Of a DNA stretch of 64,000 nt, positions 1 to 11,701 are shown piece by piece. This stretch comes from Zygnema cylindricum (Eukaryota > Streptophyta > Zygnematophyceae > Zygnematales > Zygnemataceae). The notes below the pieces were generated by a model that was not told the DNA's origin, made no database searches, and saw only the letters and a program-made list of their open reading frames with translations. Position numbers and translations under genes: made by a program. The stretch is from positions 186,001 to 250,000 of the forward strand of contig JBBHKE010003003.1 of NCBI GenBank assembly GCA_037447655.1, given 5' to 3'. Positions within the stretch are counted from its first letter, which is position 1. Each line of letters starts with the position of its first letter.

Positions 1-2230
1 TCTCTATTTTGTTATCGTAGTTTCCTTTCAAACCACCTAGTACATGGCATTACGTGGACTATGACAATCTCAGGAAAGTAGGCAGCAAAAGTCACAAAAT
101 TTAAAGAAATATATTCAAAAGATTATTCTATCTCTTGTTTTGTTTTTTATTACTTTTAATAAAAACCATTGCAATAACATACGTTTCATCTTGTCGATTT
201 ATTTTTCAACATAAGATGCGTGTACGACTCCGATTTGATCATATGTCTCTCCTCTTTACATACATTTGGTAGAAAGACACATGTATATTGTCATTCAATC
301 ACGATATAGACTCTCATTTGGACAAATGAAATAAAGTCTCACATAAGAGACAAAAGTTTAGTTCGAGAAGAAATTTGAGACCTTACAAGTTCGCAAAACT
401 AAATCTACAACTGTATATGATTGGCGTCTTTATTTACTTACAATCTAATGTTCCCCTGTGACCTTAAATTGACTCACATCTAGACAACGACTACAACGGA
501 GCACAAAATTATATATCAAAAGTAAGATAGTTGCTTGTGAGGATTGTTGTAATCCAACTTTCGTCGCAGTAATCCAAATTGCACGACTATCTAAACCGTT
601 GGTTAATTTTTCCCATTTGCTTCTGTAGTGAAAAAGATGGTGGTACGATCGTATCACATAAGGTGGTCGGCGTATGTGACCAAGCTAAATAGTGAAAGTC
701 TTGTACTTAAGGGTTCAATGACATTTTACAAGAAATTGACCATTTTTAAAGGTAATTGAGGCAATGGATATCATAGTGTCATCCTATTAGGTTTTATGTT
801 ACCTTGTGTTTGTCGTTTGATAATGTTAACAAAGTCTTAAGGTGTGTAAATGTATGTATGTCAATCTATTCGATAAAAAGTTAGGCAACGAAATATAAGC
901 ACTAAATGTGACAAACGTAACAAAAAAATAGGGTAAAAATATCGTTTTGTCTACCATAACAGTGATTTAACTTCACAAAGTCATGAATGCAAAATCACGG
1001 ATAAATACATAAAAGAATAATTGTCCAATATAACAAAACTGATATCTACTTTAACTTTGAAGGGTTTTCTCGATTCATTAATGCAACGCACGACTACGCA
1101 TAGGAGATAACATAACTACATTTAAAAACATAATTTGGTTCCTCAAGGTATATTCCGATCGACAACATCACAAATAAATTGGAGTGGTAACCATTGAAAA
1201 AAATACTGATCAAATATGTGATCGACTAAGTCTAAAAAGACGTGGCCGTGTTCTAACAATTCCAAACTATTTTTTGAGAGCTCAATAATTCTCGAGGTCG
1301 TAAATTTGTAAAGGGTAGGGTGCTAAGTAATAACTAGCACTATTCATTTTAATGTAACAAGATTATGAAATTGTATGTCTTCTTGTGATTTTGAAATGGG
1401 GTAAATCCTAAAGAAGGCGCATTCAAGTAGAACACCTAACGTGGCCTATAAGTATATGTGGAAACTATAATCGCGCACAAGCTCTTTCACTTTGATTGGC
1501 ATACACGCATTTAAGATTTTTTTCCTGAAAGACACGTAGCCCACATTCGCTCTACAAAATTTCGGTCGTATTATGTAGATGTAATGTGTCTATATACTCA
1601 TTTTAATAATGCAAAATAAGTTGGTATGTATAATCTCAATTCTTATCCACAAACACCAAATAGAATTTGTTTATAGTTTTGAAGAATGTTGGCCAATTGG
1701 CTGATGAAGTGAGCAGTAGAAGTTGTTTTGACTTTGGCGTTGTGGTTTAAGACGACCAGTTGATTTTTAATTAATAAACTTATTTTCATATTTATTACAT
1801 AGGATTTCCGACCAATCAGGTGAGCATTAAAAGAGATAAATCTCGATACACCGCACTAGGCCAAAAGGAACTACAAATATCTCCGCTTATCCATATCGCA
1901 TAGGAACTATAACCGATATTGACGATTTTCTTAAGAAAGCGTACAGTACACTCTAGTCAGACGCTTCGCTGCGCATAACGACGAAACCGTCTATTCCTCT
2001 CCGCAATTCGAGCAGGACTTTTCCTGTCCGTCTTTTTGGGCAGAAAAAGTTCGGTTTTACAGGAAAGTACAGTTCCGTACTAATATTTGACGGCTTTGTC
2101 CCCTAGGTCACGAAGGGCCGTGCCGTAAAAAAAAACCGATTTTTGACTGGTCTTTTCCTCTTACGTGGCCCCATAATTAATTATTTGTTGGATATCGTAT
2201 CGGGCCCTCATCCTCCTTCCAATTATTAAT
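1..2230. other. AT-rich intergenic DNA without a recognisable gene
   Basis: No reading frame here resembles a known protein, and the short ORFs lack codon structure or motifs. I see no TIR element, LTR or tandem repeat. It looks like ordinary non-coding DNA left of the first expansin gene. Confidence 0.6.
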
Positions 2231-2434
2231 TGCTATCAGCTTGTCGTTACTCGGATTGTCTGTATCCCGAGACTCGAGACTGTAATCCGTACAGAAATGT
2301 TGTTTTTTGCCACCGGCCAAAAAATATTATTATATATGTCGGTATGTGCTTACTGCTTAGTATATCCGATTTCATTCTGAAATATTTCGGCGCGCTTCAC
2401 AAATCGATCAAAGTTAAAATCCACTTGATCTTAT

Positions 2435-2714
2435 TTCACACGTGTGAAGGAAATATACTTTCTTTTGGCGCAAACGAAAACTCACATGGGCACGTGTGTT
2501 CCGTACATGACATTCTTTGATCTGAACGGTGCTATATTTTTTAACACGTGTGATTCTTCTCATCCATTCGTTTCTTCAATACGTCAATCGGTAAAAAATA
2601 GAGTGCGCTGGAAATTCGTATTTCATCAACAGTTCCTTTACACCCTTTTTTTTTTTTTTTTTTCTTTTCCCTACAATTTTTTATTTTTTCCGACCTTTCC
2701 AGTTCTCACACGTG
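2435..2714. promoter_or_regulatory. Cluster of four CACGTG (G-box) sites upstream of expansin 1
   Basis: CACGTG occurs at 2439-2444, 2491-2496, 2545-2550 and 2709-2714. The first is the centre of a perfect 14-bp palindrome, TTCACACGTGTGAA (2435-2448). CACGTG is the known core bound by plant bZIP and bHLH factors. The cluster lies about 1.0-1.3 kb upstream of the expansin start. A role in regulating it is inference. Confidence 0.4.
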
Positions 2715-3335
2715 CTAAATTATTTCCGCCGATCCTTTCGTCTTAAATTATTTTTCCGCGTCCTCCTCTTCCGCTCACATCTATCCATTACTGTACTGTA
2801 CTGTAGTTCCCAAGATCTTCAATTTCCGTACAATTGTATATACGAATATTCGTATACTTTTGTACGTATTGTGTTCGGTCATTCTTCCGCAAAGTTCGGC
2901 GCCCGCCGAACCAAGACAAAATTTTCTGTCCCAAAACGACAAAATCCCGTCGAATCTCGACAGACCTTCGATCTACTTTTTAAATATTTGTCGTTTTCTG
3001 TCATTGGATGCCGAGCCCCGCTATTACGCCAGCTGTCCTACTTTCCGCTTCCCACTTGTACCTCTTTCCAGCATTCTCGGTCTTTTAAAAGCCGCTAAAC
3101 GACAGCCTGTTTTGTCTCATAGCACCGCTAAACTCGCGCGTTTTACCTGCATTTCCGTACAGAATTTCTTTCGCGCTGCGTCCAAAAAACGGTACGGCTG
3201 ATACCCTTGCGTATGGATTTGTACGAAATGACCGTAACGTGTACGAATATGTACGAAAACATTATGATTCGCTCGAAATTCAGTACGCTTCATGTTCCGA
3301 AAATTAAAGTTGGGAGACGTACGAACGTACGGACA

Positions 3336-3342
3336 TATAAAG
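3336..3342 (+). promoter_or_regulatory. Candidate TATA box of expansin 1
   Basis: TATAAAG lies 419 bases before the expansin 1 start codon. A transcription start about 30 bases downstream would give a leader of roughly 390 bases containing the CT tract. No better TATA element lies nearer the gene. The assignment is by position and sequence only. Confidence 0.35.
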
Positions 3343-3408
3343 AAAAGTACACGCCAGGCTAACGCGCCACGCGGGCGTCCGCGCCAACCGGCCATCGATT
3401 TCGCACGT

Positions 3409-3424
3409 GCGAAACTGGTTAGGA
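3409..3424. promoter_or_regulatory. 16-bp palindrome centred on CACGTG
   Basis: TTTCGCACGTGCGAAA is a perfect inverted repeat with a G-box core. It lies between the candidate TATA box and the CT tract of expansin 1. A transcription-factor site is plausible but unproven. Confidence 0.4.
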
Positions 3425-3500
3425 AGGAGTAAACGAACGCTTTCCGGCGACAGGTGACTGGCGCGCTCTCTTCTCTACAACCTCTTTCGAACTTACGATC

Positions 3501-3590
3501 TTCTCTCTCTCTCCCTTCCCTCCCCTCACAGCTTCTCTCTCCCTCTCTCTCCCTCTCTCTCCCTCTCTCTCTCCCTCTCTCTCTTTGTCT
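3501..3590 (+). repeat. CT-rich microsatellite in the expansin 1 leader
   Basis: About 90 bases of CTCTCT/CCCTCT on the sense strand. Plant core promoters often carry pyrimidine patches near the transcription start, so this may be part of the 5' leader. It continues in character into the coding sequence and introns of the same gene. Confidence 0.7.
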
Positions 3591-3760
3591 TCGCGTCTGT
3601 TTTTTTTGTCCTTTTCCAGAGTTATGCCAACTAGTCCGTATCATCTAATCGCCGTACATCTTATTTTGTCGTTTTCCTCAATTCTCTCATACTCTTCTTA
3701 GAAAGGAAAACCATTTTGTTATCTAATAAAGGTTTTTCTTTTACCCCATTTTTCCCCAAA

Positions 3761-5772
3761 ATGAGTATATCTTCGCATTCCCGGTCTCTCTCTCTAACCT
3801 CCAGATGTCTCTCTCTCCTCCCTCTCTTCTTCTCTCTCTCCCTCTGCCTCTTTCCTTCCCTCTCCCTCGCTGCTAAACCCAAATGGATTCGAGGGAGAAT
3901 CACCTGGTACGGAGAACCTGGTGGAGCAGGTTCTATTTTCTCTCCCTCTCTCTCTCCCTCCCTCCCCCACTCAGACTTTCCTTTTCCGGATTTTTATTTT
4001 GGGTTCTTGTTCTTTTAACCTCATTTTTTTTTTTTTTTTTACATTAAAGTAGATATTCTTCCTTTTTTTTTAAATATGTGAGACGTTTTTTACCTCATTT
4101 GAATGCTTTCCTTTTCCACATTCTTTATATCCTTTCCTTCTCCCTCTCTCTACTTATCTCTCTCTCTCCCTCCCATCCCCTTATACCTCTCTCCATCTCC
4201 CCCTCTTCTACCCTTTTTCTCCTCTCTCTCCATGTTTTCCATCTCTTTATTCTACATTTTTGTCCTCTTCCCCATGCATTTTTCTTGGTCCCTCTCCCTC
4301 CTCCCCCCTCTCCACCTTACCCTCCCTCTTCTCCTCTATTTCCCCTTCTCTTCCTCTTCTCCATTTCCTCCGTCTTTCTCTGTCGATTTTCCTTCTCTCT
4401 CGCCCGACCCCTTCCCCCCATCCCTCCCTCCCTCAATATCCACCTTCCCTTTCTTCTTTCCCTTTTCTTCTTTTTGTCGTTTTGTGGTGCAGGTACGACT
4501 GCCGGCGCGTGCGGGTACGGAAACACGTACAGCCGCGGGTACAATCTGGATACGGCGGCGGCCTCGTCCACACTATTTGGCTCGGGGCTCACGTGCGGAG
4601 GATGCTTCGCAGTCAAGTGCAGGTCGCACGCGGCGTGTAATGGGAAGACGACGGTGGTCACGGTGACGAATAGGTGGGCTCCTCTCTCTCTCTCTCTCTC
4701 TCGCTCTCTCTCGCTCTCTCTCGCTCGCTCTCTCTCGCTCTCTCTCTCCCTCTCTCTCTCTCTCGCTCTCTCTCGCTCTCTCTCTCTCGCTCTCTCTCTT
4801 TCTCGCTCTCTCTCGCTTTCTCTCGCTCTCTCTTGCTCTCTCTCTCTCGCTCTCTCTCGCTCTCTCTCTTGCTCTCTCTCCCTCTTTCTGTCTCTCTCTT
4901 TCTCTCTTTCACTCTCTTTTGGTCTCATTCTCTCTCTCTCTGTCTTTCTCCCTCTCTCTCTTTCTCCCTCTTTCTCATTTCGTCTCTTTGCTCTCTCTTT
5001 ATTTTTCGCTCTCTCTTTCTCTTTTGCTATGTATCTTTCTCTCTTTTTCTCTCTCTCCCTATTTCTCTCTTTATCACCAGTACTTCCATTCTTCTCTCTC
5101 TCTCTCTGGTTTTTGACTTCTCAAATGTTACTTTGTTTTACCCAAATGCTGGATGTCGTCCCTCCCTCTCTCTCTCCTCCTTCCTATTCCCCATTTTTCT
5201 AACCTTCCCCATTCTTATCCCTACCCGAAAACCTCCCCCTTCCACCTCCCTTCCTAACCTCCCCCTCTCCCCCTCCCCCCCCCCTCCCTCTCTCTCCCTC
5301 TCCCCCCTCCAGCTGCCCCTCCAACTGGGCCCTCGATCCCAACCACGGCGGCTGGTGCAACCCCCCCAACCGCCACCTCGACATGACGTACTACGCGTTT
5401 CAAAAAGTCGCCGATCCCAACGCGGGAGTTGTTCCCGCGTTCCTCAGACGCGTTCCGTGTTCTAGGAGTGGAGGAATAGTCTTCTCTATTTATGGTAACC
5501 CGTGGTTCCTCATGGTCCTAGTATCGAATGTGGCGGGAAGCGGTGATGTCGGTCAGATGAGTTTTAGAGTGCAGGGTAAGGATTGGAAGGCGCTATACCA
5601 GAATTATGGTGCCATATGGACTGCTGATGGAGGAGGCTACTATGGGATGGCCATCACTGTACGGATAAAGTCAAAGTTCACGCGTGAGAAGTTGGTTATA
5701 GTCAACGCTATCCCGGCCAGTTGGAATTTCGGAGGAGATTATAAGAGTAACGGAAACTTCAAGCCTTTCTAG
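3761..5772 (+). CDS. Alpha-expansin-like secreted wall protein, three exons
   Basis: Expansins loosen cell walls without hydrolysing them. The product is predicted to be secreted to the wall. I join exons 3761-3929, 4493-4673 and 5313-5772 at GT/AG sites (phases 1 and 2) to give 269 residues. Residues 1-37 form a Leu/Ser-rich signal peptide. Domain 1 (about 46-165) has ITWYG (47-51), ACGYGN (62-67), VTVTN (112-116), the alpha-type GGWCNPP (129-135), HLD (138-140, keeping the conserved Asp) and eight Cys. Domain 2 (about 168-265) has GGIVFSIYGNPWF, SNVAGSGDV and a C-terminal Phe. ATG 3761 was chosen because it starts the signal peptide; ATG-less frames upstream are open. Intron positions fit the two-intron pattern known in alpha-expansins. 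Odd points: both introns are nearly pure pyrimidine, and Ser117 is formed across the second splice junction. I am confident of the family; the exact start is less certain. Confidence 0.92.
3930..4492 (+). repeat. Intron 1 of expansin 1, pyrimidine-rich
   Basis: This 563-base intron (donor GT at 3930, acceptor CAG ending at 4492) is mostly C and T in irregular CTCTCT/CCCTCT runs, with few purines. The long ORFs on both strands here are artefacts of the simple sequence. Confidence 0.85.
4674..5312 (+). repeat. Intron 2 of expansin 1, (CT)n with interspersed GC steps
   Basis: This 639-base intron (donor GT at 4674, acceptor CAG ending at 5312) is a CTCTCTCG/CTCTCT array for its first 430 bases, then C-rich. 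Its strand asymmetry would favour triplex (H-DNA) structure. The Ser/Leu-rich and antisense Arg/Glu-rich ORFs here are not genes. Confidence 0.85.
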
Positions 5773-7925
5773 GAGATTTTTTTTGAGGTGTGAATGATGT
5801 CTTGATGAAGAGCGAGGGAGGGAGAGAGAGGAAGATATTGGGTTGTATCGGACGGATATGGTCTGATATCGACCGATATCGGCTGAAATTGGTGGGATTT
5901 GAACGGTATTGGTTAATTTTGGGCGATATGGATGGGAGGGATACCAAAGGTTGTGTAAGAAGGGGGAGGTTGATTACATTGGTTGATATGATGTCGTATC
6001 GGGTCAAAATCGGCGTACCAAACATTGTTCGATCTACCGGGCATATCGGCAAATATCTTCTCAAGAGTGAATATCGGCTTAAGAGTGGAGGGTGGTGAGG
6101 GAGTTGCGTGATTTTTTGAAAGGGATTTGAAGGTGGGGAAGGTTGTACGGAAGATGTAAGGGAAGCCAGGGCCCGGCTGGAGTGGAGGGAGAGGGCTCTT
6201 TTTGTATTACAATGAAATAAGGGGCATTGCTTCTAAATTAAATCTTTTAATCGTAGGGAAGTGTTATTAATTTAGATTGAGAATTTGGGTATAAAGGGAG
6301 TAGAGGGCGAGAGAGGGAGAGAGGGAGAGGGAGGAAGGTATTGAAATGGAGGAAGGGAAAAATGTGGGGTTGTTAGAAAAGCTTTTGTTGGTTTTTTTCT
6401 GGATATGCTTTTCTGGAAGTAGGTGGTTTGTTGTTTCTGAAAGAAACAATATAGTTTTGTCTTATTATTGTTCAATGAAAGCCATTTTTTTTACAATTTC
6501 TTTTTAATGTAGTGACCCCTTTTTAGAGATAATGACATCATAAGTTGGAACCCCTTTTTTTTGGGGTTTCGAAGGAAAGGGGGATATACGAAAAGGGTTT
6601 TTTAGTGGTTTCAGGGGTATTTAAAGATTGTGATGTGACGTGACAAGTACAGAAGCTTTTCTTGGTTTTGCCTTTTTTTTTAAATTGTAGTTTTTTGGAT
6701 TAACTGGTAGGAATAAGGATTTATTTGATCTCTTTTTATTTCGATTTCAGCAGATTTATTTAGTCTTGCTCTTTTTTTCTCTTTTTTGCTTTTCTTTTTA
6801 CTTTTCTTTTTACTTTTATTTTACCTTTTGGACTTAAGATATTTGTTGTCAGTGCTGCGCACTTTTGTTTCGACAGATAATTTATTTTGATGATTTTTAT
6901 TTATAATTTCTTTTTTTTGCGCAATTTTTTTTATTTGCTGATTTTTAACTGTTTGTGAATTGTTTTTCAATATTTGAGCTTTTCCTTTTTTCACCCTCTT
7001 TTATTTATAGTTTCTTTGTGCAATATTCTTTTATTTTTACAAGTAACTCTGTCCTTTTTTTGTTTTTTGAAATACGTTTCTGATTTAATATTGTGGAAAC
7101 CATATATAATTTTGACGCATTCTAATTGTTTTTATATTTTTTGTGCAATATACTTCATTTGTGTTTTTTTTTTTGATATTAAAACTTTTTCGATTATTTG
7201 TTTTGAAGATTTCTCTAGTTTTTATTTTGTGCATTAGTTTTTGTTATTTGGATTCTATTTATTTCTGCTTTTTTTTTTGTACGATGCGTTATTATTATAC
7301 ACAAAATCATGTCTTATAATAATATATATATGATTAATATCTTATATTTAATACTATGTGTAAATCTTTTTGACAAGTTCTATCAATTACTTTTCTATTT
7401 GTGCATTTACGCTTCCCTTCATTTATGTATTTCCCTAAAATGATTTATTCCCTAAAATATATATAAATATAATATTTCCCTTCATTTATGCTCGATAATG
7501 TAATTACAATTATGGTGTTTTGCTTTCGGTATATATCAGCTTTCGATATATTTCCACTTTTGATAATTTTTTGCTTTTTGTATATTTTGATTTGGATATG
7601 TTTTTGTTCTCTTTATTGTTCCCATTAGGACGTCAGGGAACCAGGAAATCCTTTTTTTCTGCTTTAAATGAACTTCTACCCGCGTACTTGGTTATGAGTC
7701 GCTTCTCTTCTGTATGTACCTAAAACCTCTCGCACACGAGCGGTTTCGAATCCATCCGCCACCTGCGTATATTCCAGCCGCCATCCGTACTTGCTAGCAA
7801 TGCATTCGCTGAACCCTTACTGGTTGCCACCAACGCCATTTAGTCTCGCCATCTCATCCTTACATTTTAGGCACGGGGTCATCCTACGTTTAGTATGCGC
7901 ATTCATCCGCCATTTTGTTACAATT
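5773..7925. other. Downstream flank of expansin 1; T-rich intergenic DNA
   Basis: The region after the stop codon starts with a GATATCG-rich stretch (5840-6080), perhaps 3' UTR. AATGAAATAAGG near 6209 is a weak poly(A)-signal candidate. From about 6480 to 7500 the plus strand is T-rich with no motif. No gene, LTR or TIR element was recognised. Confidence 0.5.
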
Positions 7926-8072
7926 TCATCCGTACGTTTAGTGATGTCGCAATCTATTCGTATTCCATCCGTACGTTTAGTGATATTGAATTTCATCCGT
8001 ACGTTCAGTGGCACATTAAATATCATCCGTTCATTGAGTGCATTGAATTCATCCGTACGTTTAGCGTACGTG
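7926..8072. repeat. Degenerate minisatellite with CATCCGTACGTTTAGTG core
   Basis: The core CATCCGTACGTTTAGTG recurs about every 26-37 bases near 7927, 7966, 7994, 8025 and 8049, with spacers ending in TTGAATTT. A related, weaker set continues leftward to about 7860. It lies between the two expansin genes. No coding signal. Confidence 0.65.
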
Positions 8073-8406
8073 ACGTGACATTCGACTGTTCACGAAAAAA
8101 TCAGAGGCCTGACAAAGCCAAAATTTTGAAGTTTCATTGGAGGAAAAGGAAGCGGGGAGAGGTAGGGGTAGAGGGAGGGGGGGAAGGGAAGGAATTCTCC
8201 AGAATCAACGAAACGACGCTGGAGGCCCAAAACCCTTTGCGACTTTTTTTTTTTTAAAAAGGACAATTTATATTTCGTGCGTACTTTTTACATTCCGTGG
8301 AACGGATAAGATGAATTTGAGCGCACTTAAAACGCTCGTGCAGAACTGTCGAAATCATTTAACACGTGCAAATCTTGTTTCCTATTCGTCTGTCAGATGT
8401 CACTTA

Positions 8407-8623
8407 CACCAGGAATCGTAATTAGCGCTGATAACTTTTTCGCCACTCAAAACATCTTTTTTCCGTACATATTTGTCCAGTTTTCAATTTAAGACCGCCA
8501 TTCGGAATCTGAAAATGGTATCTTTAAATCGCAACCGTCAGATCTATAATCTGACAAGTGTGTACGGGAAAGGACGTTTTTAAGTGGCAAAAATAACATT
8601 AACGCTAATTACGATTCACGGTG
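8407..8623. mobile_element. Small TIR element (217 bp, MITE-like)
   Basis: The ends are inverted copies of CACC-GAATCGTAATTAGCG, with the right end reading ACGCTAATTACGATTCACGGTG. The interior has CCGCCATTCGGAATCTG and CGCAACCGTCAGATC, found again in the neighbouring element. It has no coding capacity, so it is non-autonomous. It belongs to the CACC.../...GGTG family seen many times in this window. Confidence 0.7.
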
Positions 8624-8880
8624 GTAGCTTTGAAGTGTTGCGCGACGTCCTTGAGGCTGAAATTAAAAAATAAAAATAAATAATTGACGTGGCGATGAAT
8701 CGAAAGCAGATCTCTTCCAAGACGACAAATCTATTCAATTCTAATAGGACAAAGATATACGGCCGTGTCATTCGTCGATCTTGTCGTACGTAAAAATGGT
8801 TTCGGATTACAAAATTTGAACGGTGCGATGTTTTGTTTGAGAAGGAAAAGTGTTCGTGGATTCGCTAAAAAAAAAAAAAA

Positions 8881-9730
8881 AACCGTGAATCGCAATTAGC
8901 GTTAATAATTTTTTCGCCACTTAAAACATATTTTCTCCGTACACATTTGTCCAATTTTCAATTTATATACATTATTTTGTACTTATCCGTACTATGCCGT
9001 ACTATATTTTCGTTAGTTTCTTGAAAACAACATTGCAGAAAACTAGATTACGATTCTCCAAGTATCCAGGAGAATACGTCGATCGTCCGATTACAATTTG
9101 GTCTTCATCTGCGAAGCAATCGCTCCACGCGCCTCTGTATTGGTGAGCCCACCTCGCGGAGGTGGGTTCACCAATTCAGAACCAGTAATTTCGCCACACC
9201 TGGACGATAGACACGTGCGTTGATGAAAAATGAAAATTTTCACACGCCCTCAAAGTCACGTGCCTTCGGATAAGTTGACCGTAAAATTTTTGCCGAAAAG
9301 AATTACGATTTTTTCCTGAAAGTCAGCAGAGTGAAGGAGATCTCTGAGGTACATTGACGCGGTACACTTGCGAAGTACACGTACAAAATACTCAAGTACG
9401 AATTTTTATACGAAAGTGGTCGGTTTCCAAATCTTTGAGATTTTAGAGATTTGATCGTCGACTTACGTGGAACCACTCAAATCAGAACACGTATGTAAAA
9501 TCTTATTTACATACGATACGCGATGTAATCGAGGCCTCTGTAATACAGAAATTTTGCTGTCCGTACCATTACAGGGACCTCCTGATGTAACCATGCCCTA
9601 AGACCGCCATTCGGAAGCTGAGAACGCTACCTTTCAATCGCAACCGTCAGATCTACAATCCAGATGTGTGTACGGAGAAAAGATGTTTTAAGAGACGAAA
9701 AAAAAATTAACGCTAATTACTATTCGGCGA
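8881..9730. mobile_element. Second copy of the 217-bp TIR element, interrupted by an insertion
   Basis: The left part (8881-8965) matches the left half of the element at 8407-8623. The right part (9599-9730) resumes at exactly the homologous base (AGACCGCCATTCGG). The 633 bases between are an inserted repeat flanked by TA on both sides. The two parts together are close to the expected length. This orders the two insertions in time. Confidence 0.7.
8966..9598 (+). repeat. Hairpin-bearing dispersed repeat, copy H1
   Basis: This is the insertion inside the 8881-9730 element. It has a small hairpin GCGAAGCAATCGC at 9111-9123. A long near-perfect hairpin at 9140-9174 follows, with arm TTGGTGAGCCCACCTC. 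It shares flanking words (GATTCTCCAA, GAGAATAC, GAACACGT) with copies at 10757, 19735, 26000, 26560 and 48867. It does not code for a protein. Confidence 0.6.
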
Positions 9731-10089
9731 ATGAAAGGTCTCTCTCTCTCCGTTACGGGTTGTGCCCATGCAACCATTACGTCGAAATTCTACTTTGAAT
9801 TCTAGTGACGATTCTCCGTACAGATTTGTAGAGCGTTCCAATGTGCGAATTTTTAGGGTTTCTTGAAATCGTTACTTTAAAATGTGACGGTTGTAGACGA
9901 TTAGGAAACGTACGACATTTGGTGACGTACTGACGTCTATAAGAATAGCGACGGTTGTAGACGTTTGGTATTTCGTGACAATGTAGATGTCGGGGGATTA
10001 TGTTTAATCACTTAACAATAATTAAGCAGTAATGACTTACCATAGACTCCTACACTGAGCTTTTATTTTAAAGGAGGAGAGGAGCAGTA

Positions 10090-10290
10090 CACCACGAATC
10101 GTTATTATTGTCAAAGTTTATAAATAGCGTTTAAAAAAGTTAGTGTTAATGATTCTAATTTAGTGCGAGAAACGTGGCAGATTATGGTCCACGTCCTTAA
10201 ATAGCGTTATTAATTCTATTTCGGGAAAAAAAACAATATTTTAAGAACCTAAGTTAGTTATTCTGACACTAATAACGATGATTCGCGGTG
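10090..10290. mobile_element. Short TIR element (201 bp) with TA flanks
   Basis: It begins CACCACGAATCGTTATTATTGTC and ends with the inverted sequence GACACTAATAACGATGATTCGCGGTG. TA lies on both sides. It has no ORF. It is a non-autonomous member of the CACC...GGTG family. Confidence 0.75.
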
Positions 10291-10756
10291 TACCAGCAGG
10301 AGGTGAGAAAAAGGTAACCCTATTTTTTTTTCCATAGGTGTTTTTTTTGTTTTTTTAACATTACACGTTCTCTTTTCTGATTGGTCCTCTACTTTGTTCA
10401 TAAGTTTGCGAGGGAATAATATTTTGTACGGTTCACGTCCGTGCGCTTCGTTTTGTAATTCTTCGAAAACGAAAAAGTGCATTCCGGACATGATGTCCGA
10501 TGGCGGACGAGGTGCCACTATCCGGTATCAAATTTGGCAGTTAAATTGCACCTTTTGTCCGCTCGCTCCAAACGGTGGAAACCTACCGCCCCAACCGACA
10601 CCGCCGCGCTTTTTGTCATTTTATGAAATTTGGCGTACGGATCCCAAAGTTTATGACATCCGTTTTCCCCTTTTTCAAGTGTGAACCACGCAAATGATGT
10701 CATTGCACGACTGTTGTCAATTTAGTGCGAATGATTAATGATGTCACAGTACAGGA

Positions 10757-11701
10757 CACCGCGAATTGTAATTAGAGTAAATTACTCTAAGGGTGAAGTT
10801 CCATCAAGCGAAAAGTGGCGTTTTTTACAAAAATCCGCGACTCTCCGTACTCAATCGTACCGCCAATTTTGTCTTTATACGAAAAACAACATTACAGAGA
10901 ATCTTGCCGATACTCTCCAAAGGTCTTGGAGGTAATACTAGCCGTCGGATGTTCATCTGCGAGGAGTTCGCTTCAATTTTCTCCGTTACACTCAACCCAC
11001 CTCGAGGAGGTGGGTTGGCAGATACCAAAAAAAAAAATTTGTGACACGGTGGACAATAAAGCTACGTGTCATGATGGAAAACCAACGAAAAATCTTAAGA
11101 TTTGCACATGACACTCGCTTTCCAAAGTACAACCGAAAAAAAAAACGAAATTTTGTAACATTCCCCTAGCACGCTATTTTCGGTAACTTTTGTTCGTCAC
11201 ACTGTTTCTCTCAAAGGACTTTCGTTATGTTCGAGACTAAAACCCTAAAAAATGAGCTGGCGTACAGACTGGCGTCTGCAAAATGTATAAAAGTTTTGTC
11301 GTATGATTACTTCCTACGCAGGTACATGGTACGCAAGTCAATATTTGAAGTTAAGTTTGTCGGTGCTAAAAATCTGAAAGATATTCAATATCGGATCGTA
11401 GCTTGCGTGGCGCCAGTCAATTTAGAACACGTGGCTTACAGAATCTACGTGATGGACCTTTGACTCAATCGACCCGGTCTGTAGAGTTTGTCGTACAATT
11501 ATAGAAACGTATGATGGAACTTCACCCTAATTTGGTCGCTCGAAATTTCAACTCTTCTAATTTTTTCATTATACTATTTAAGGTAAGGTTTAATTAGCGT
11601 TTTTAATTCTAATATATATTTGTTTTAAATAGTGTGGAGTACAGACGTTTTTCTCTTTTTTTACTCTAATTTTTTCATTACTCTAATTACGATGCGTGGT
11701 G
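10757..11701. mobile_element. TIR element (945 bp) containing hairpin repeat copy H2
   Basis: The ends are CACCGCGAATTGTAATTAGAG and the inverted CTCTAATTACGATGCGTGGTG. Inside are GCGAGGAGTTCGC (10960-10972) and a perfect 11-bp-stem hairpin CAACCCACCTC/GAGGTGGGTTG at 10993-11017. The right part (from 11580) resembles 47040-47110 in another family member. The short reading frame at 11227-11463 matches nothing I know and is probably chance. Confidence 0.65.

Noticed and set aside
4317-4928. Minus-strand ORF of 203 codons, Arg/Glu-rich
   Set aside because: It is the antisense reading of the CT-rich introns and second exon of expansin 1. The composition comes from the (GA)n complement.
4078-5465. 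Plus-strand Ser/Leu-rich ORFs of 187-374 codons
   Set aside because: They read through the pyrimidine introns of expansin 1. Only the spliced parts match the expansin family.
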